A stretch of 46,921 nt of DNA from Algicola sp. (lineage in GTDB: Bacteria > Pseudomonadota > Gammaproteobacteria > Enterobacterales > Alteromonadaceae), in contig JABSOG010000012.1 of NCBI GenBank assembly GCA_013216025.1, positions 1 to 46,921 of the forward strand. The letters run 5' to 3'. The stretch's first letter is position 1; each line of letters starts with the position of its first letter. The notes beneath the pieces are model-generated. The model ran no database searches, was not told where the DNA came from, and saw nothing but the letters and a program-made list of their open reading frames with translations. Shown here one piece after another: positions 18,060 through 27,314 of the stretch. The position numbers and the translations under genes were made by a program.

Positions 18060-18793
18060 GTCCAGGCATCCTCGACAAACAAATAACCCTTGCCCCACAC
18101 TGTTTTGATGCGATAGGGATTGGAGGCATCATCGCCTAGTTTTTTGCGGATGCGCGAGACAATAATATCCATTGAGCGGTCGAAACCATCGTATTCGATG
18201 CCGCGTATTTCACTGATCAAATCTTTGCGGTTGACCACTTTCCCTGCCTTGGCCAAATACCACAATACATCAAATTCGTTGGACGATATTGGCATGACTT
18301 GGCTGCCTAACGTGGTTTTTCGGGTATTGGCGTCTATCGTTAATTGGCCGAATTTCAGGGTGTTTGTGCTCTGTCGTGTGTTCTGCTGTGAAGTGGCGGT
18401 GGTTGCTGCCCGGCGAAACAAGGCTTTGATGCGAGACAGTAAAACGCGAGGTTTGACCGGTTTGGTAACATAGTCGTCTGCACCGAGTTCGAGCCCTAAC
18501 ACTTCGTCCATTTCTTGGTCGCGGGCGGTCATCATTAAAATTGGCCCATGATAGAAGTGGCGCACGGCTTTGCACACATCAAAACCGTCTTTTACTGGCA
18601 GCATGATGTCGAGCACCACCAAATCGGGCTGGTCTGATTCAATTAGTTCGATGGCGACATCGCCTCGGGTGACCAAGGTAATCAGATATCCCTGCTCGCC
18701 AAGATAGTCACTGAACCACTGCGCTAGCGACTGGTCGTCTTCAACCAACATGATGTGTTTGGCATCGGGCAGCTGTGTCAAAATAATCTCCAT
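18056..18793 (-). CDS. OmpR/RstA-like response regulator
   Basis: IMLVEDDQSLAQWFSDYL, PDLVVLDIMLPVKDGFDV, DYVTKPVKP; wHTH DRSMDIIVSRIRKKLGDDASNPYRIKTVWGKGYLF. Confidence 0.95.
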   Translation of the reverse strand: MEIILTQLPDAKHIMLVEDDQSLAQWFSDYLGEQGYLITLVTRGDVAIELIESDQPDLVVLDIMLPVKDGFDVCKAVRHFYHGPILMMTARDQEMDEVLGLELGADDYVTKPVKPRVLLSRIKALFRRAATTATSQQNTRQSTNTLKFGQLTIDANTRKTTLGSQVMPISSNEFDVLWYLAKAGKVVNRKDLISEIRGIEYDGFDRSMDIIVSRIRKKLGDDASNPYRIKTVWGKGYLFVEDAWT

Positions 18794-19191
18794 CTTGATT
18801 TAGAACGGGTATTGGATTTGTATACCCAGGCAACCACGACTTGGGTTTGAGCCAGTATTTTACCTGAGTCTTGGTGTCTCAGCACAAAATCATTGCTTTT
18901 GGTGCTTTGAAAATCAAAGCTGTATTGACCTTTTGTCGCCGTGTTCCAGCATTTTAGCACCTTGTTGCGCGTTGTATTGACCAAACAATAATTGGCTGCT
19001 TTGGCATATTGCCAGTCAAACGTGACCTCAAGATAACAGGTTTGGCCCTTACGCAAGGCCACGCATTGCTCGGGGGTGACACTCAGCAACGCTGAAACTG
19101 GCGCTGAATGGACGTTTATAGTGGTGAACATCGCTAAAAATGCGAATGACACACTGGTTTTGATGGTTTTTATAGCGTTAAGCATCATCAT
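18778..19191 (-). CDS. DUF3019-like secreted protein
   Basis: LSVTPEQCVALRKGQTCYLEVTFDWQYAKAANYCLVNTTRNKVLKCWNTATKGQYSFDFQST; next to TCS and MipA/OmpV-like gene. Confidence 0.75.
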   Translation of the reverse strand: MMMLNAIKTIKTSVSFAFLAMFTTINVHSAPVSALLSVTPEQCVALRKGQTCYLEVTFDWQYAKAANYCLVNTTRNKVLKCWNTATKGQYSFDFQSTKSNDFVLRHQDSGKILAQTQVVVAWVYKSNTRSKSRWRLF

Positions 19192-19201
19192 ATTCTCACC
19201 C

Positions 19202-20071
19202 TTAAAACACGTAACTGATGCTGGTGCTGAAGGTGGTTGACGTTGATCCGCTGGTGGAATGATACATTGGAGAGTTGAGCTGTTCGTCAGAATAAGACAC
19301 CACGGTTGCCGTTGCCCGATAAACCCAATCTTCGTTAATGGGATAGGTCACGCCTACCTCTGCATTATAGTTAAAACCTGCGCCCGCCTGATAGGCTGTG
19401 AAGGAGCTGCGATCGGCTTCTTCCTGTCTGACACCTTTGTAGTAGTCATTGGTTGTTGAATCTGAATATTGTACGCCCAATAGGCCGTGAAAATTCCAGT
19501 TACGCAGTTGCCAGTTGCGGCCAACCAATGCAGATGCCATGCGACCGTGGTGACGGCGAATATCTTGAGATACCGAGAACTGCAGGATATTGTTGCCAAA
19601 GTAGCCTGATAATCGGCCACCGATCATAAAATCACTGTCTCGGGTAACAAAGTCAATTTCTTGCCCATTATTTTCACCCCCCATAGCCACTCCGATCAAC
19701 TTGAGACCTGGATTTTTACTGCTGCCAATAATATCAAAAGACCAATTGTCATTGGTATAGGCGTTATACCCGATAACAAAAGGGTCGGTGCTTTCGGTGA
19801 ACTTATCGGCAAATCGTTCGAGGAAAAATCCTTTGTAGTTGTAGCTCCAGTTGAAGATGCTGTAGCTGCCGGTCCAGTCGAGCTTGCGTGGGTTGGTCGA
19901 AGGTCCCTCGTGGTTGGTGTAACCCAGACCGATCTCAAAATAGTTCTCGGTGGTATTTTGGCTGTTGCCTCGCAATGCTTGAGAGATACTTTGGGCCTGG
20001 CTGGCCGTTGCAAATGTCAGTGTTAATAGTGTGGCAATGGCCGCAGACAATTTGTTGATGGATAAATTCAT
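19202..20071 (-). CDS. MipA/OmpV-like outer membrane protein
   Basis: Signal peptide from ATG at 20071 (MNLSINKLSAAIATLLTLTFATASQA); beta-barrel-like pattern, terminal aromatic residue (SISYVF). Confidence 0.7.
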   Translation of the reverse strand: MNLSINKLSAAIATLLTLTFATASQAQSISQALRGNSQNTTENYFEIGLGYTNHEGPSTNPRKLDWTGSYSIFNWSYNYKGFFLERFADKFTESTDPFVIGYNAYTNDNWSFDIIGSSKNPGLKLIGVAMGGENNGQEIDFVTRDSDFMIGGRLSGYFGNNILQFSVSQDIRRHHGRMASALVGRNWQLRNWNFHGLLGVQYSDSTTNDYYKGVRQEEADRSSFTAYQAGAGFNYNAEVGVTYPINEDWVYRATATVVSYSDEQLNSPMYHSTSGSTSTTFSTSISYVF

Positions 20072-20193
20072 GTGATGTACTTCCGTTGTGGTTTCATTGT
20101 TGCCATTGTATTCATCGCAGAAAAAGATTGGCGTAACAAGATAAAGCATCTGTAACAAAGTGTAGGAATTGTTCGGTGTGCAAGTTTAGGGTT

Positions 20194-20616
20194 CTAAATA
20201 ACGGTCTCTGATTTTTCAAATGCTGCGGTGGGCGTACCTTGATGGAAGCGGATTTGCCATTGCCCATCATTAATCTGCCAAATTGAACAGCGTTTGGCAT
20301 GACGGCTCAATTGGCCGTCTGGTTCTAACCGGGCCTGTTGATAAATCAGTTGAATGGTATTCTCAGTCAACTGAATAAATTGCACGTTTTGCGACCAAGG
20401 GGAATGCGCTGGTTTGGCTTCGTTTAACAGCGAGTCAATGATGTCTTTTTTGCCGTAAGACGTGCCTGAATAACCAATTTCGATAAAGTCATCGTGGATC
20501 AGTTGCTCAAGATGTTGCTTGTCGTTACGGGTTGCGTATTGTTGGAGCGTCTTTTCCAGCTTTGCTAACTGTTCAAGATCCATACTGCTGCCTCTTTGGG
20601 GGGTAAACGCGCCCAT
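20194..20616 (-). CDS. DUF4440/NTF2-like protein
   Basis: LEQLIHDDFIEIGYSGTSYGKKDIIDSLLNE, RCSIWQINDGQWQIRFHQGTPT. Confidence 0.8.
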   Translation of the reverse strand: MGAFTPQRGSSMDLEQLAKLEKTLQQYATRNDKQHLEQLIHDDFIEIGYSGTSYGKKDIIDSLLNEAKPAHSPWSQNVQFIQLTENTIQLIYQQARLEPDGQLSRHAKRCSIWQINDGQWQIRFHQGTPTAAFEKSETVI

Positions 20617-20979
20617 AATATCAATATTGGCCAGGTATTCAAATTCATGTTATTTAAAGCAGGGTATTCAGGATAAAGTATGTAAAATAAAGACTTCCTA
20701 TAACCCACCAATTCATTGGCAATATGATGTAATTAAGACCTGCGGCGTAATAAAATGCTCAGTCATGAGTACAAGGAGCTTAAGATATTGGTGAAGTTGT
20801 TGAATACACAAGCCTAATTGCCCCGAGTTTAACCATTGTCATTTTGGTATAATTGTCGCAATCAAGTGGGTTTGGTCGTTAAATCACAACAACATCTGGC
20901 CCTATTTAGTTAAACGGTCTATAGTAAACACTCTAAAAAACATGACATTGACCAAAGAAACCATGTAAAGGGAATCGAA

Positions 20980-21717
20980 ATGTCGATCCTAGAGAGTAGT
21001 ATCAGCAAGAAATGTGCGAAAATCACCGATATTGGTCGTATCAGGCATCTTAATGAAGACAGCCTGCATTGCGGCGATAACCTGTGGGTTGTGGCTGACG
21101 GCATGGGTGGGCACGCTTGTGGCGATGTGGCCAGCCAGTTGGCTATCAAGGTGATTGTTGACCAGTTTACCAAATCAGCCAATTTGGTTAATGCGATTGA
21201 GTTGGCACACGACAAAGTATTGGAAGCCGGGCAAAAAGGTGAGGGTCAAAAAGGTATGGGGACCACGGTGGTGGCCTTAACTTGTGTTAATGATGAATTT
21301 GAAATTGCCTGGGTAGGCGATAGCAGGGCCTATTTATGGCAGCCAGAACATCAAAAGTTGGCGGCGTTGACAATCGACCATTCTTTGGTAGCGGGCATGG
21401 TACAAAAGGGCATTATCAGCGAAAAGCAGGCTCGTTTGCATCCCCAACGCAATATGATCACCCGTTGTTTGGGCTCAAAACATACGGCCACTTTTGAGGT
21501 CGACAAGTGTCAGGGGTTATGGCAACCAAACCAGCAAATATTGTTGTGCAGTGATGGCCTCAGTGATGAGATTTGTGAAAGCCAAATGGTTGAGTTGTTG
21601 CTTAAGGCAGGTTCAAATTGCGACAAACTCGAACAAATGGTCGATGCCGCCAAAGAAGCCGGTGGTAGGGACAATATTAGTGCGATATTGATTGACTCGC
21701 CAGTGAATACAGCTTAA
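20980..21717 (+). CDS. PP2C-family Ser/Thr protein phosphatase
   Basis: TDIGRIRHLNEDSLHCGDNLWVVADGMGGHACGDVAS, GMGTTVVAL, WVGDSRAYLW, LLCSDGLSDEI, GGRDNISAIL. Confidence 0.95.
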   Translation: MSILESSISKKCAKITDIGRIRHLNEDSLHCGDNLWVVADGMGGHACGDVASQLAIKVIVDQFTKSANLVNAIELAHDKVLEAGQKGEGQKGMGTTVVALTCVNDEFEIAWVGDSRAYLWQPEHQKLAALTIDHSLVAGMVQKGIISEKQARLHPQRNMITRCLGSKHTATFEVDKCQGLWQPNQQILLCSDGLSDEICESQMVELLLKAGSNCDKLEQMVDAAKEAGGRDNISAILIDSPVNTA

Positions 21718-21720
21718 AGA

Positions 21721-21846
21721 ATGCCACAGAAAAATACTGAGACTGGCGGCGCTGAACGACTGAATCAGCTGCTCGATACTTCATCACAGAAAAACCGCAA
21801 CGTGTTGTTAGGTTTTTTGGTAGCGCAACTCTATGTGCTGGTCTAA
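21721..21846 (+). pseudogene. Short ORF (41 aa), possible truncated 5' end of a larger membrane protein
   Basis: MPQKNTETGGAERLNQLLDTSSQKNRNVLLGFLVAQLYVLV* stops inside an apparent transmembrane helix and abuts the convergent HDOD gene. Confidence 0.35.
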
Positions 21847-22691
21847 TTCCCCAAGAGCATTTCTGCGACATCATCTTCAATGTCATCAAATTCATCCTTA
21901 CCGATATGAAGACACTCCATTACATCCATACCTATTCGTTCCCATTCTGAGGTGTCTTTAAAGCGGCGCACCCTGTTGACCACATTTTCGGCGATTTTCA
22001 AGGTGGCATACAGCAGTTTAGCCTCTTCATTCTTTTCAAAGTTGAGAAATTGTTCATCATGATGATTCAGAATGATACCGCAGATTTCTTTCGGTAGACC
22101 CCAAGCATTGGCAATGTAATAGCCCATCACGGCATGATTGGTACCATAGTATTTGTTTTCAGCGGCGGTGGGGCTTAACTGAGGGCGGTCTTCAAGTGCA
22201 GCTAACAGGTTGACATAATTCTTGTATTTGATGGCAAAAGCGGGGATTGCACAGTTTTGGAACAGCCCCACGGTATATAGTTTTTCCAGTGGTACCTTGT
22301 CTTTTATGCGGCCACCGATAAACACCATAGTATTGGCAATGTCTGTGGTACTGTCCCAAAATCGCTCTAATGAGATGCAGGATTTTTGGGTGTAGGCTCC
22401 GCGTAGGATAACCCCAACAACCAAAGCCCTAATTATTTCCATACCGAGTAACATTACGGCTTGTTTAATTTCACTGATGGTGCGGCTCATACCGTAAAAA
22501 GGGGCGTTAATGGTTTTAAGTACGACTGATGAGACCCCGATATCAATGGCGACCAAATTGGCCAGAGCCGACATGTCCGGTTCGTCGGCTTGCAGTACCA
22601 GCTCCATTTTTGTCAGTATTTCGGGTTTGCTGGGTATATGGAATCCGTCGAATGCATCGTCTACCAGTTCAAGTTCATCTGGGGAGATCAT
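21843..22691 (-). CDS. HDOD domain protein
   Basis: IPSKPEILTKMELVLQADEPDMSALANLVAIDIGVSSVVLKTINAPFYGMSRTISEIKQAVMLLG. Confidence 0.92.
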   Translation of the reverse strand: MISPDELELVDDAFDGFHIPSKPEILTKMELVLQADEPDMSALANLVAIDIGVSSVVLKTINAPFYGMSRTISEIKQAVMLLGMEIIRALVVGVILRGAYTQKSCISLERFWDSTTDIANTMVFIGGRIKDKVPLEKLYTVGLFQNCAIPAFAIKYKNYVNLLAALEDRPQLSPTAAENKYYGTNHAVMGYYIANAWGLPKEICGIILNHHDEQFLNFEKNEEAKLLYATLKIAENVVNRVRRFKDTSEWERIGMDVMECLHIGKDEFDDIEDDVAEMLLGN

Positions 22692-22795
22692 GGATGGTGG
22701 CCTTTCATTTCATGTTTATTATGTTGGTATTTTCCAGTCTAGACCTATTTGCGCCTAATTTGCAAAGGGTTTGTGGTACTTGTTACAAGGTAAGA

Positions 22796-23548
22796 TTAAG
22801 TTTTCGTCAAAAAGTCTACCAACGCCCATTTAAATTGCGGATAGTAGGAGATGTCGCCGTGCCGGGCCTCTTTAATCGTGATTGACTGGACTTGTCCGCT
22901 GGTGAAATGGCTGACTAGATTTTTGGCGTGAGCCGGTGGTACAACTTGGTCAGCTGCGGCGATAAAAACCAGGGTTTTGGCGGTGATCTTGCCGGCTAAT
23001 TGCCACGAGGCGTATTTATCTTTAATTAACATGGATACCGGTAAAAACCAGTAGGTCCCTTGGGCCACGTTGGTGATGCTGTCAAAAGGGGTGACCAAAA
23101 CCAGCCTATGGATGGCGCGGTTGGCAGCCAAATGAGACGCAACGCCGGTGCCGAGGCTTCGACCCATTGCTGAAATGGTTTGGTGTTTGGTTTTTAGTTG
23201 ATCATAAATGTACAGAGCATCGGCAAACAAACTCTGCTCAGTCGGTTCGCCAGTGCTTTGGCCATAACCTCGATAATTAATCAGGTAAACGGAATGATCA
23301 GCCAGTTTGTCGTTGAACAGACGAGTGTTTTTCTCAACTTTCTCGGCATTGCCGCCGAAATAGAGGATGGCATTTTGCTTGCCGGGGTTGAGAACCCAGC
23401 CGTTAAGGGTTTCACCTTGGTGGGTAAAACTAATAGTTTGTTCGTTAACGTCAGTGTTTGGTGGGGTGGGAAAATATAACAGGTTGCGCTGAAAAAAATA
23501 CATTAGCACCAGTATGAGAACGTAACTGACTGCCAATACTTTGATCAT
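22796..23548 (-). CDS. Alpha/beta hydrolase (membrane-anchored)
   Basis: YFFQRNLLYFPTPP, INYRGYGQSTGEP, SAMGRSLGTGVASHLAA, FIAAADQVVP; start at 23548 preferred because the ORF-track start at 23767 lies in a palindromic repeat. Confidence 0.85.
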   Translation of the reverse strand: MIKVLAVSYVLILVLMYFFQRNLLYFPTPPNTDVNEQTISFTHQGETLNGWVLNPGKQNAILYFGGNAEKVEKNTRLFNDKLADHSVYLINYRGYGQSTGEPTEQSLFADALYIYDQLKTKHQTISAMGRSLGTGVASHLAANRAIHRLVLVTPFDSITNVAQGTYWFLPVSMLIKDKYASWQLAGKITAKTLVFIAAADQVVPPAHAKNLVSHFTSGQVQSITIKEARHGDISYYPQFKWALVDFLTKT

Positions 23549-23751
23549 GCTGAGCAACACTGGGGTTAGTTTATTCAAAATAAAACCTTTAAATTTTGGT
23601 GAAAACACAGACAAAACTCCCTTTTTAGAAAGATAACCTCCTTGTTGTGGCGTAGTCATCATGCCATTGATTGTTGGTATTGGCAAAAACCCCATGGGTT
23701 TTTTGCGGATGTAGACTCCGTTCATTTCGTTTTTTATAATCTCACGCTTGC

Positions 23752-23825
23752 GTAGCGTGCATTTCATGCGTGCGACACGATTCGTTTTGTTTCCTGATTT
23801 TACTCTTGCAAGAAATGCACGTTAC
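23752..23825. repeat. Imperfect inverted repeat GTAGCGTGCATTTCATGC ... GCAAGAAATGCACGTTAC
   Basis: 18-nt arms, 2 mismatches. Confidence 0.65.
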
Positions 23826-23928
23826 AAAAGGAAATTATACTGTGTTAGGGCTTAGTTTAGGCCGTTGCCCCAACCATAAAAGCATCTATAATCAACCGTG
23901 AACGCCGTCGATAATTCAGGAGTAGGGT

Positions 23929-24672
23929 ATGAGCAGAGAAAAGTATAAGTGGAAACTGGCCGAGGGCATTAAGGCGCGGTTGAGTGATTCGAGTTACGGT
24001 CGTCAGCGAGCTATTTTTGATAGTGGCCAGTTGTTGTTGGTGCTGCATGAGCCACCCAAGCATGACGAAAAAAAGCGGGTTGTTACAGTGTTCTTACGCG
24101 AAAGTGATGGCAACTGGTCGCATAATGGTCAAAAAAAGGGCGAAAGTATGTTGCGCCGTTTGCTCGATTCCTATCGTCAAAAACTCGATGAGTTTGAGGC
24201 GTTGTATGATAAGGCAAAAACCGCTGATGAATTGTTTGCTGTGATTGAGGATCTCAATCCTTCAGTCAGGGCAGTTAAGAATCTTGATATGGCCATGCAG
24301 TCTGCTCGTGAGACGGTGCCTGATGACCGTTTGTTGTTAGAAATGCGGGATGAGGCCAGTGATGTTTTTCGCAATTATGAGCTTTTAAGTGAAGAAACCC
24401 GCTTGGCGCTCGATTATCGCATTGCCAAAAATGTTGAGTCGCAAATTAGTGAATCGCGCAAGATGGCCAAAGCGCAACATAAATTGAATCTGATGGCGGC
24501 CATTACTTTTCCGATGATGGCATTTGCTTCGCTGTTTGGCATGAATTTAATCAGCGGCCTGGAAGATATTAAAGGCGGGTTGTTTTGGGTGGTGATGTTC
24601 TTTGGCATCAGTTGTGGTGTTGCGGCATTACGCTGGATACTTAAAGACAACAAGCACAATGATAATGCTTAA
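23929..24672 (+). CDS. CorA-like protein with GMN motif
   Basis: LNLMAAITFPMMAFASLFGMNLISG followed by second TM and short basic tail; long helical region before TM1. Confidence 0.65.
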   Translation: MSREKYKWKLAEGIKARLSDSSYGRQRAIFDSGQLLLVLHEPPKHDEKKRVVTVFLRESDGNWSHNGQKKGESMLRRLLDSYRQKLDEFEALYDKAKTADELFAVIEDLNPSVRAVKNLDMAMQSARETVPDDRLLLEMRDEASDVFRNYELLSEETRLALDYRIAKNVESQISESRKMAKAQHKLNLMAAITFPMMAFASLFGMNLISGLEDIKGGLFWVVMFFGISCGVAALRWILKDNKHNDNA

Positions 24673-24720
24673 ACAAAAATAGTCGCAGTGGATAACCTCT
24701 GCAACTATTCAATCAGTGGT

Positions 24721-25419
24721 TTAGTCTATATAAGCAAAAGCATCGGCAAACATATGTTCGCGTACGGCACCTTGGGCAATAAAGTCATCTCGCACTATTT
24801 TTACCATGTCAAAATGTCCGGCGATGTAAATGTCGTAGTCTTGTAGGTTGTCGATATCTTCCATCACGGCAAGGTGAACATAGCCTGTTTTGCCCTGCCA
24901 GCCTTCGTCTGGGTGTTCAATGACTGGTACGTAGCTGAATCCCTTGTGGTCTTGTTGCCACTGCTTCATGGCTTTGTCGGCATACATCGATTGCAGGTTT
25001 TTACCACCCCAGTATAACAATACTTGGTGATCGGGTTTATGCTGTTCAAGATGACGAGCGATGGATTGTACGTAAGAGAATCCGGTGCCGCCCGCCAGTA
25101 ATAAAATCGGTCGGTCACTGTCTTGTCTAAGTTGCGCTTCACCCAATCCTACCTCTACCTCCAGCTGTCCTTGTTCTTTGCATAAATCAATAACCTGCTT
25201 TGCATAGCTGTGTCCTTCAGTGGCACCTATGTGCAGTTCCAGGTTTGTTTGGCCTGGTGTTGAGGCGATGGAAAAAGGTCGTTTGTCTTTTTCGCCCATC
25301 ACCACTTGCAGGTATTGACCGGCTTTAAAGTCAAATGACTGAGTGGTGGTCAACTCTAGGTGGTAAACGTGGTCGTTGACTTGCTCCAATTTTTTTACTT
25401 TACAGGTGATGACAGACAT
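24721..25419 (-). CDS. fre: NAD(P)H-flavin reductase
   Basis: FDFKAGQYLQVVMGEKDKRPFSIASTP, ILLLAGGTGFSYVQSI, VLLYWGGKNLQSMY, DIYIAGHFDMV; next to ubiD. Confidence 0.9.
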   Translation of the reverse strand: MSVITCKVKKLEQVNDHVYHLELTTTQSFDFKAGQYLQVVMGEKDKRPFSIASTPGQTNLELHIGATEGHSYAKQVIDLCKEQGQLEVEVGLGEAQLRQDSDRPILLLAGGTGFSYVQSIARHLEQHKPDHQVLLYWGGKNLQSMYADKAMKQWQQDHKGFSYVPVIEHPDEGWQGKTGYVHLAVMEDIDNLQDYDIYIAGHFDMVKIVRDDFIAQGAVREHMFADAFAYID

Positions 25420-25441
25420 TTATATTTCTTCTCTCTATCGT

Positions 25442-25540
25442 CCTGAAACTCACGTCCGTGAGAGATTTCAGGAAACGGTTACGTTCAAGCAAGTGGAACT
25501 TCACTCACTTTCCAACAAGTTGAAAAGACGGTACATCCAT
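25442..25540. repeat. Palindromic repeat region incl. CAAGCAAGTGGAACTTCACTCAC
   Basis: Shares segments with 41876-41990 (see findings); internal hairpin CTCACG-TC-CGTGAG. Confidence 0.6.
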
Positions 25541-25588
25541 ATACCGAATATCTATTGCCTAACTGAACCCTTTAGGAATGGGCAATAG

Positions 25589-27085
25589 CTATGATTTATC
25601 ACTGGATGATGCGGTTATTCCCAGTGAATCCCAAATCTTGTCAATGTTTTGCTTTACCTCAGGATCCATGGTGATGGGCACGCCCCATTCGCGGGTGGTT
25701 TCGCCGGGCATTTTGTTGGTGGCATCTAATCCCATTTTAGACCCTAGGCCCGACACGGGTGAGGCAAAATCAAGATAATCGATGGGGGTGTTGTCAATCA
25801 TCACGGTGTCTCTGGAGGGATCCATTCGGGTGGTGATGGCCCAAATCACGTCATTCCAATCTCGGGCATTGATATCATCGTCACAGACAATGACAAATTT
25901 GGTGTACATAAACTGGCGTAAAAAAGACCAAACGGCCATCATAACCCGCTTGGCATGACCGGGATATTGTTTTTTTATGGTGACTATGGCCAGACGATAT
26001 GAACAGCCTTCCGGGGGTAAATAAAAATCAACTATCTCGGGATACTGCTTTTGCAATATGGGCACAAAAACTTCGTTCAATGCTACGCCGAGCACAGCCG
26101 GTTCATCTGGTGGTCTGCCGGTATAGGTGCTGTGGTAAATCGGATTTTCTCGGTGGGTGAGGTGGGTGACGGTAAATACCGGGAAAGATTCTACTTCATT
26201 ATAATAGCCGGTGTGGTCACCATAAGGGCCTTCGTCGGCCATTTCGCCTGGCTCTATATATCCTTCGAGCACAAATTCGGCGCTGGCGGGTACTTCTAGA
26301 TCGTTCGAAATACATTTGACGACTTCGGTCTTGTCGCCTCTGAGTAATCCGGCAAAACCGTATTCAGACAAGGTGTCTGGCACGGGGGTTACGGCCCCCA
26401 ATATGGTTGCGGGATCGGCACCCAATGCAACCGAGACGGGAAAGCGTTCACCCGGATGTTGTTGTTGCCATTCTCTAAAATCTAGTGCGCCGCCCCGGTG
26501 AGACAACCAGCGCATGATCAATTTATTTTTGCCGAGCAATTGTTGACGGTAAATACCGAGGTTCTGTCTCTCTTTTAGTGGTCCACGGGTGACGGTTAAA
26601 CCCCAGGTGATAAGTGGGGCAACATCGCCGGGCCAGCAAGTCATGATTGGCAGGCGGGTTAAGTCGACACTGTCACCCGTTAATACGATTTTTTGGCAGG
26701 GGGCTTTTTTGACTCGCTTGGGCGCCATGTTCAGCACCTGTTTGAATATTGGGATTTTGCTGAAAGCGTCTTTGAGGCCTTTGGGTGGATCGGGTTCTTT
26801 CAAAAATGCCAGCAACTTGCCGACTTCACGCAGTGAAGCGACGTCTTCTTGGCCCATGCCCTGGGCGACTCTTTCGGGGGTGCCGAACAGGTTGGCCAAT
26901 ACGGGAATATCATAGCCTTTGACGTTTTCGAATAATAAGGCAGGGCCTTTGGCCTGTAAAGTACGATCAGCAATTTCGGTGATCTCAAGGTACGGATCGA
27001 CCGGATGGGTGATGCGCTTTAGTTGGCCCTTTTGTTCGAGCTGTTGGATAAAATCCCGCAGGTCTTTATATTTCATTGCAGACAA
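25589..27085 (-). CDS. ubiD: 4-hydroxy-3-polyprenylbenzoate decarboxylase
   Basis: [92 protein letters not shown]. Confidence 0.97.
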   Translation of the reverse strand: MSAMKYKDLRDFIQQLEQKGQLKRITHPVDPYLEITEIADRTLQAKGPALLFENVKGYDIPVLANLFGTPERVAQGMGQEDVASLREVGKLLAFLKEPDPPKGLKDAFSKIPIFKQVLNMAPKRVKKAPCQKIVLTGDSVDLTRLPIMTCWPGDVAPLITWGLTVTRGPLKERQNLGIYRQQLLGKNKLIMRWLSHRGGALDFREWQQQHPGERFPVSVALGADPATILGAVTPVPDTLSEYGFAGLLRGDKTEVVKCISNDLEVPASAEFVLEGYIEPGEMADEGPYGDHTGYYNEVESFPVFTVTHLTHRENPIYHSTYTGRPPDEPAVLGVALNEVFVPILQKQYPEIVDFYLPPEGCSYRLAIVTIKKQYPGHAKRVMMAVWSFLRQFMYTKFVIVCDDDINARDWNDVIWAITTRMDPSRDTVMIDNTPIDYLDFASPVSGLGSKMGLDATNKMPGETTREWGVPITMDPEVKQNIDKIWDSLGITASSSDKS

Positions 27086-27314
27086 GATAGTGAGGATAGA
27101 TGGCTCTGATTATAACGTTTATCCTGCTGTTTGCATTGAATAAATTGTGCTGTTTGTATTGAGTTGTTCCTGTGGTACGGCAAAGCGTTGATTTTTTCAG
27201 CAGCTGTCGCGTGAGTCAACCAAACAAATCGGTACTCTGGTTGTCATTCTGCCATATCTGGGCTATATGTTAGGTTTATTATGTCACCCATAAATACCAA
27301 ATACAGGATGAACT

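Noticed and set aside
25376-25588. 70-aa plus-strand ORF across the fre start and repeat
   Set aside because: Covers antisense fre sequence and a palindromic repeat; no plausible domain.
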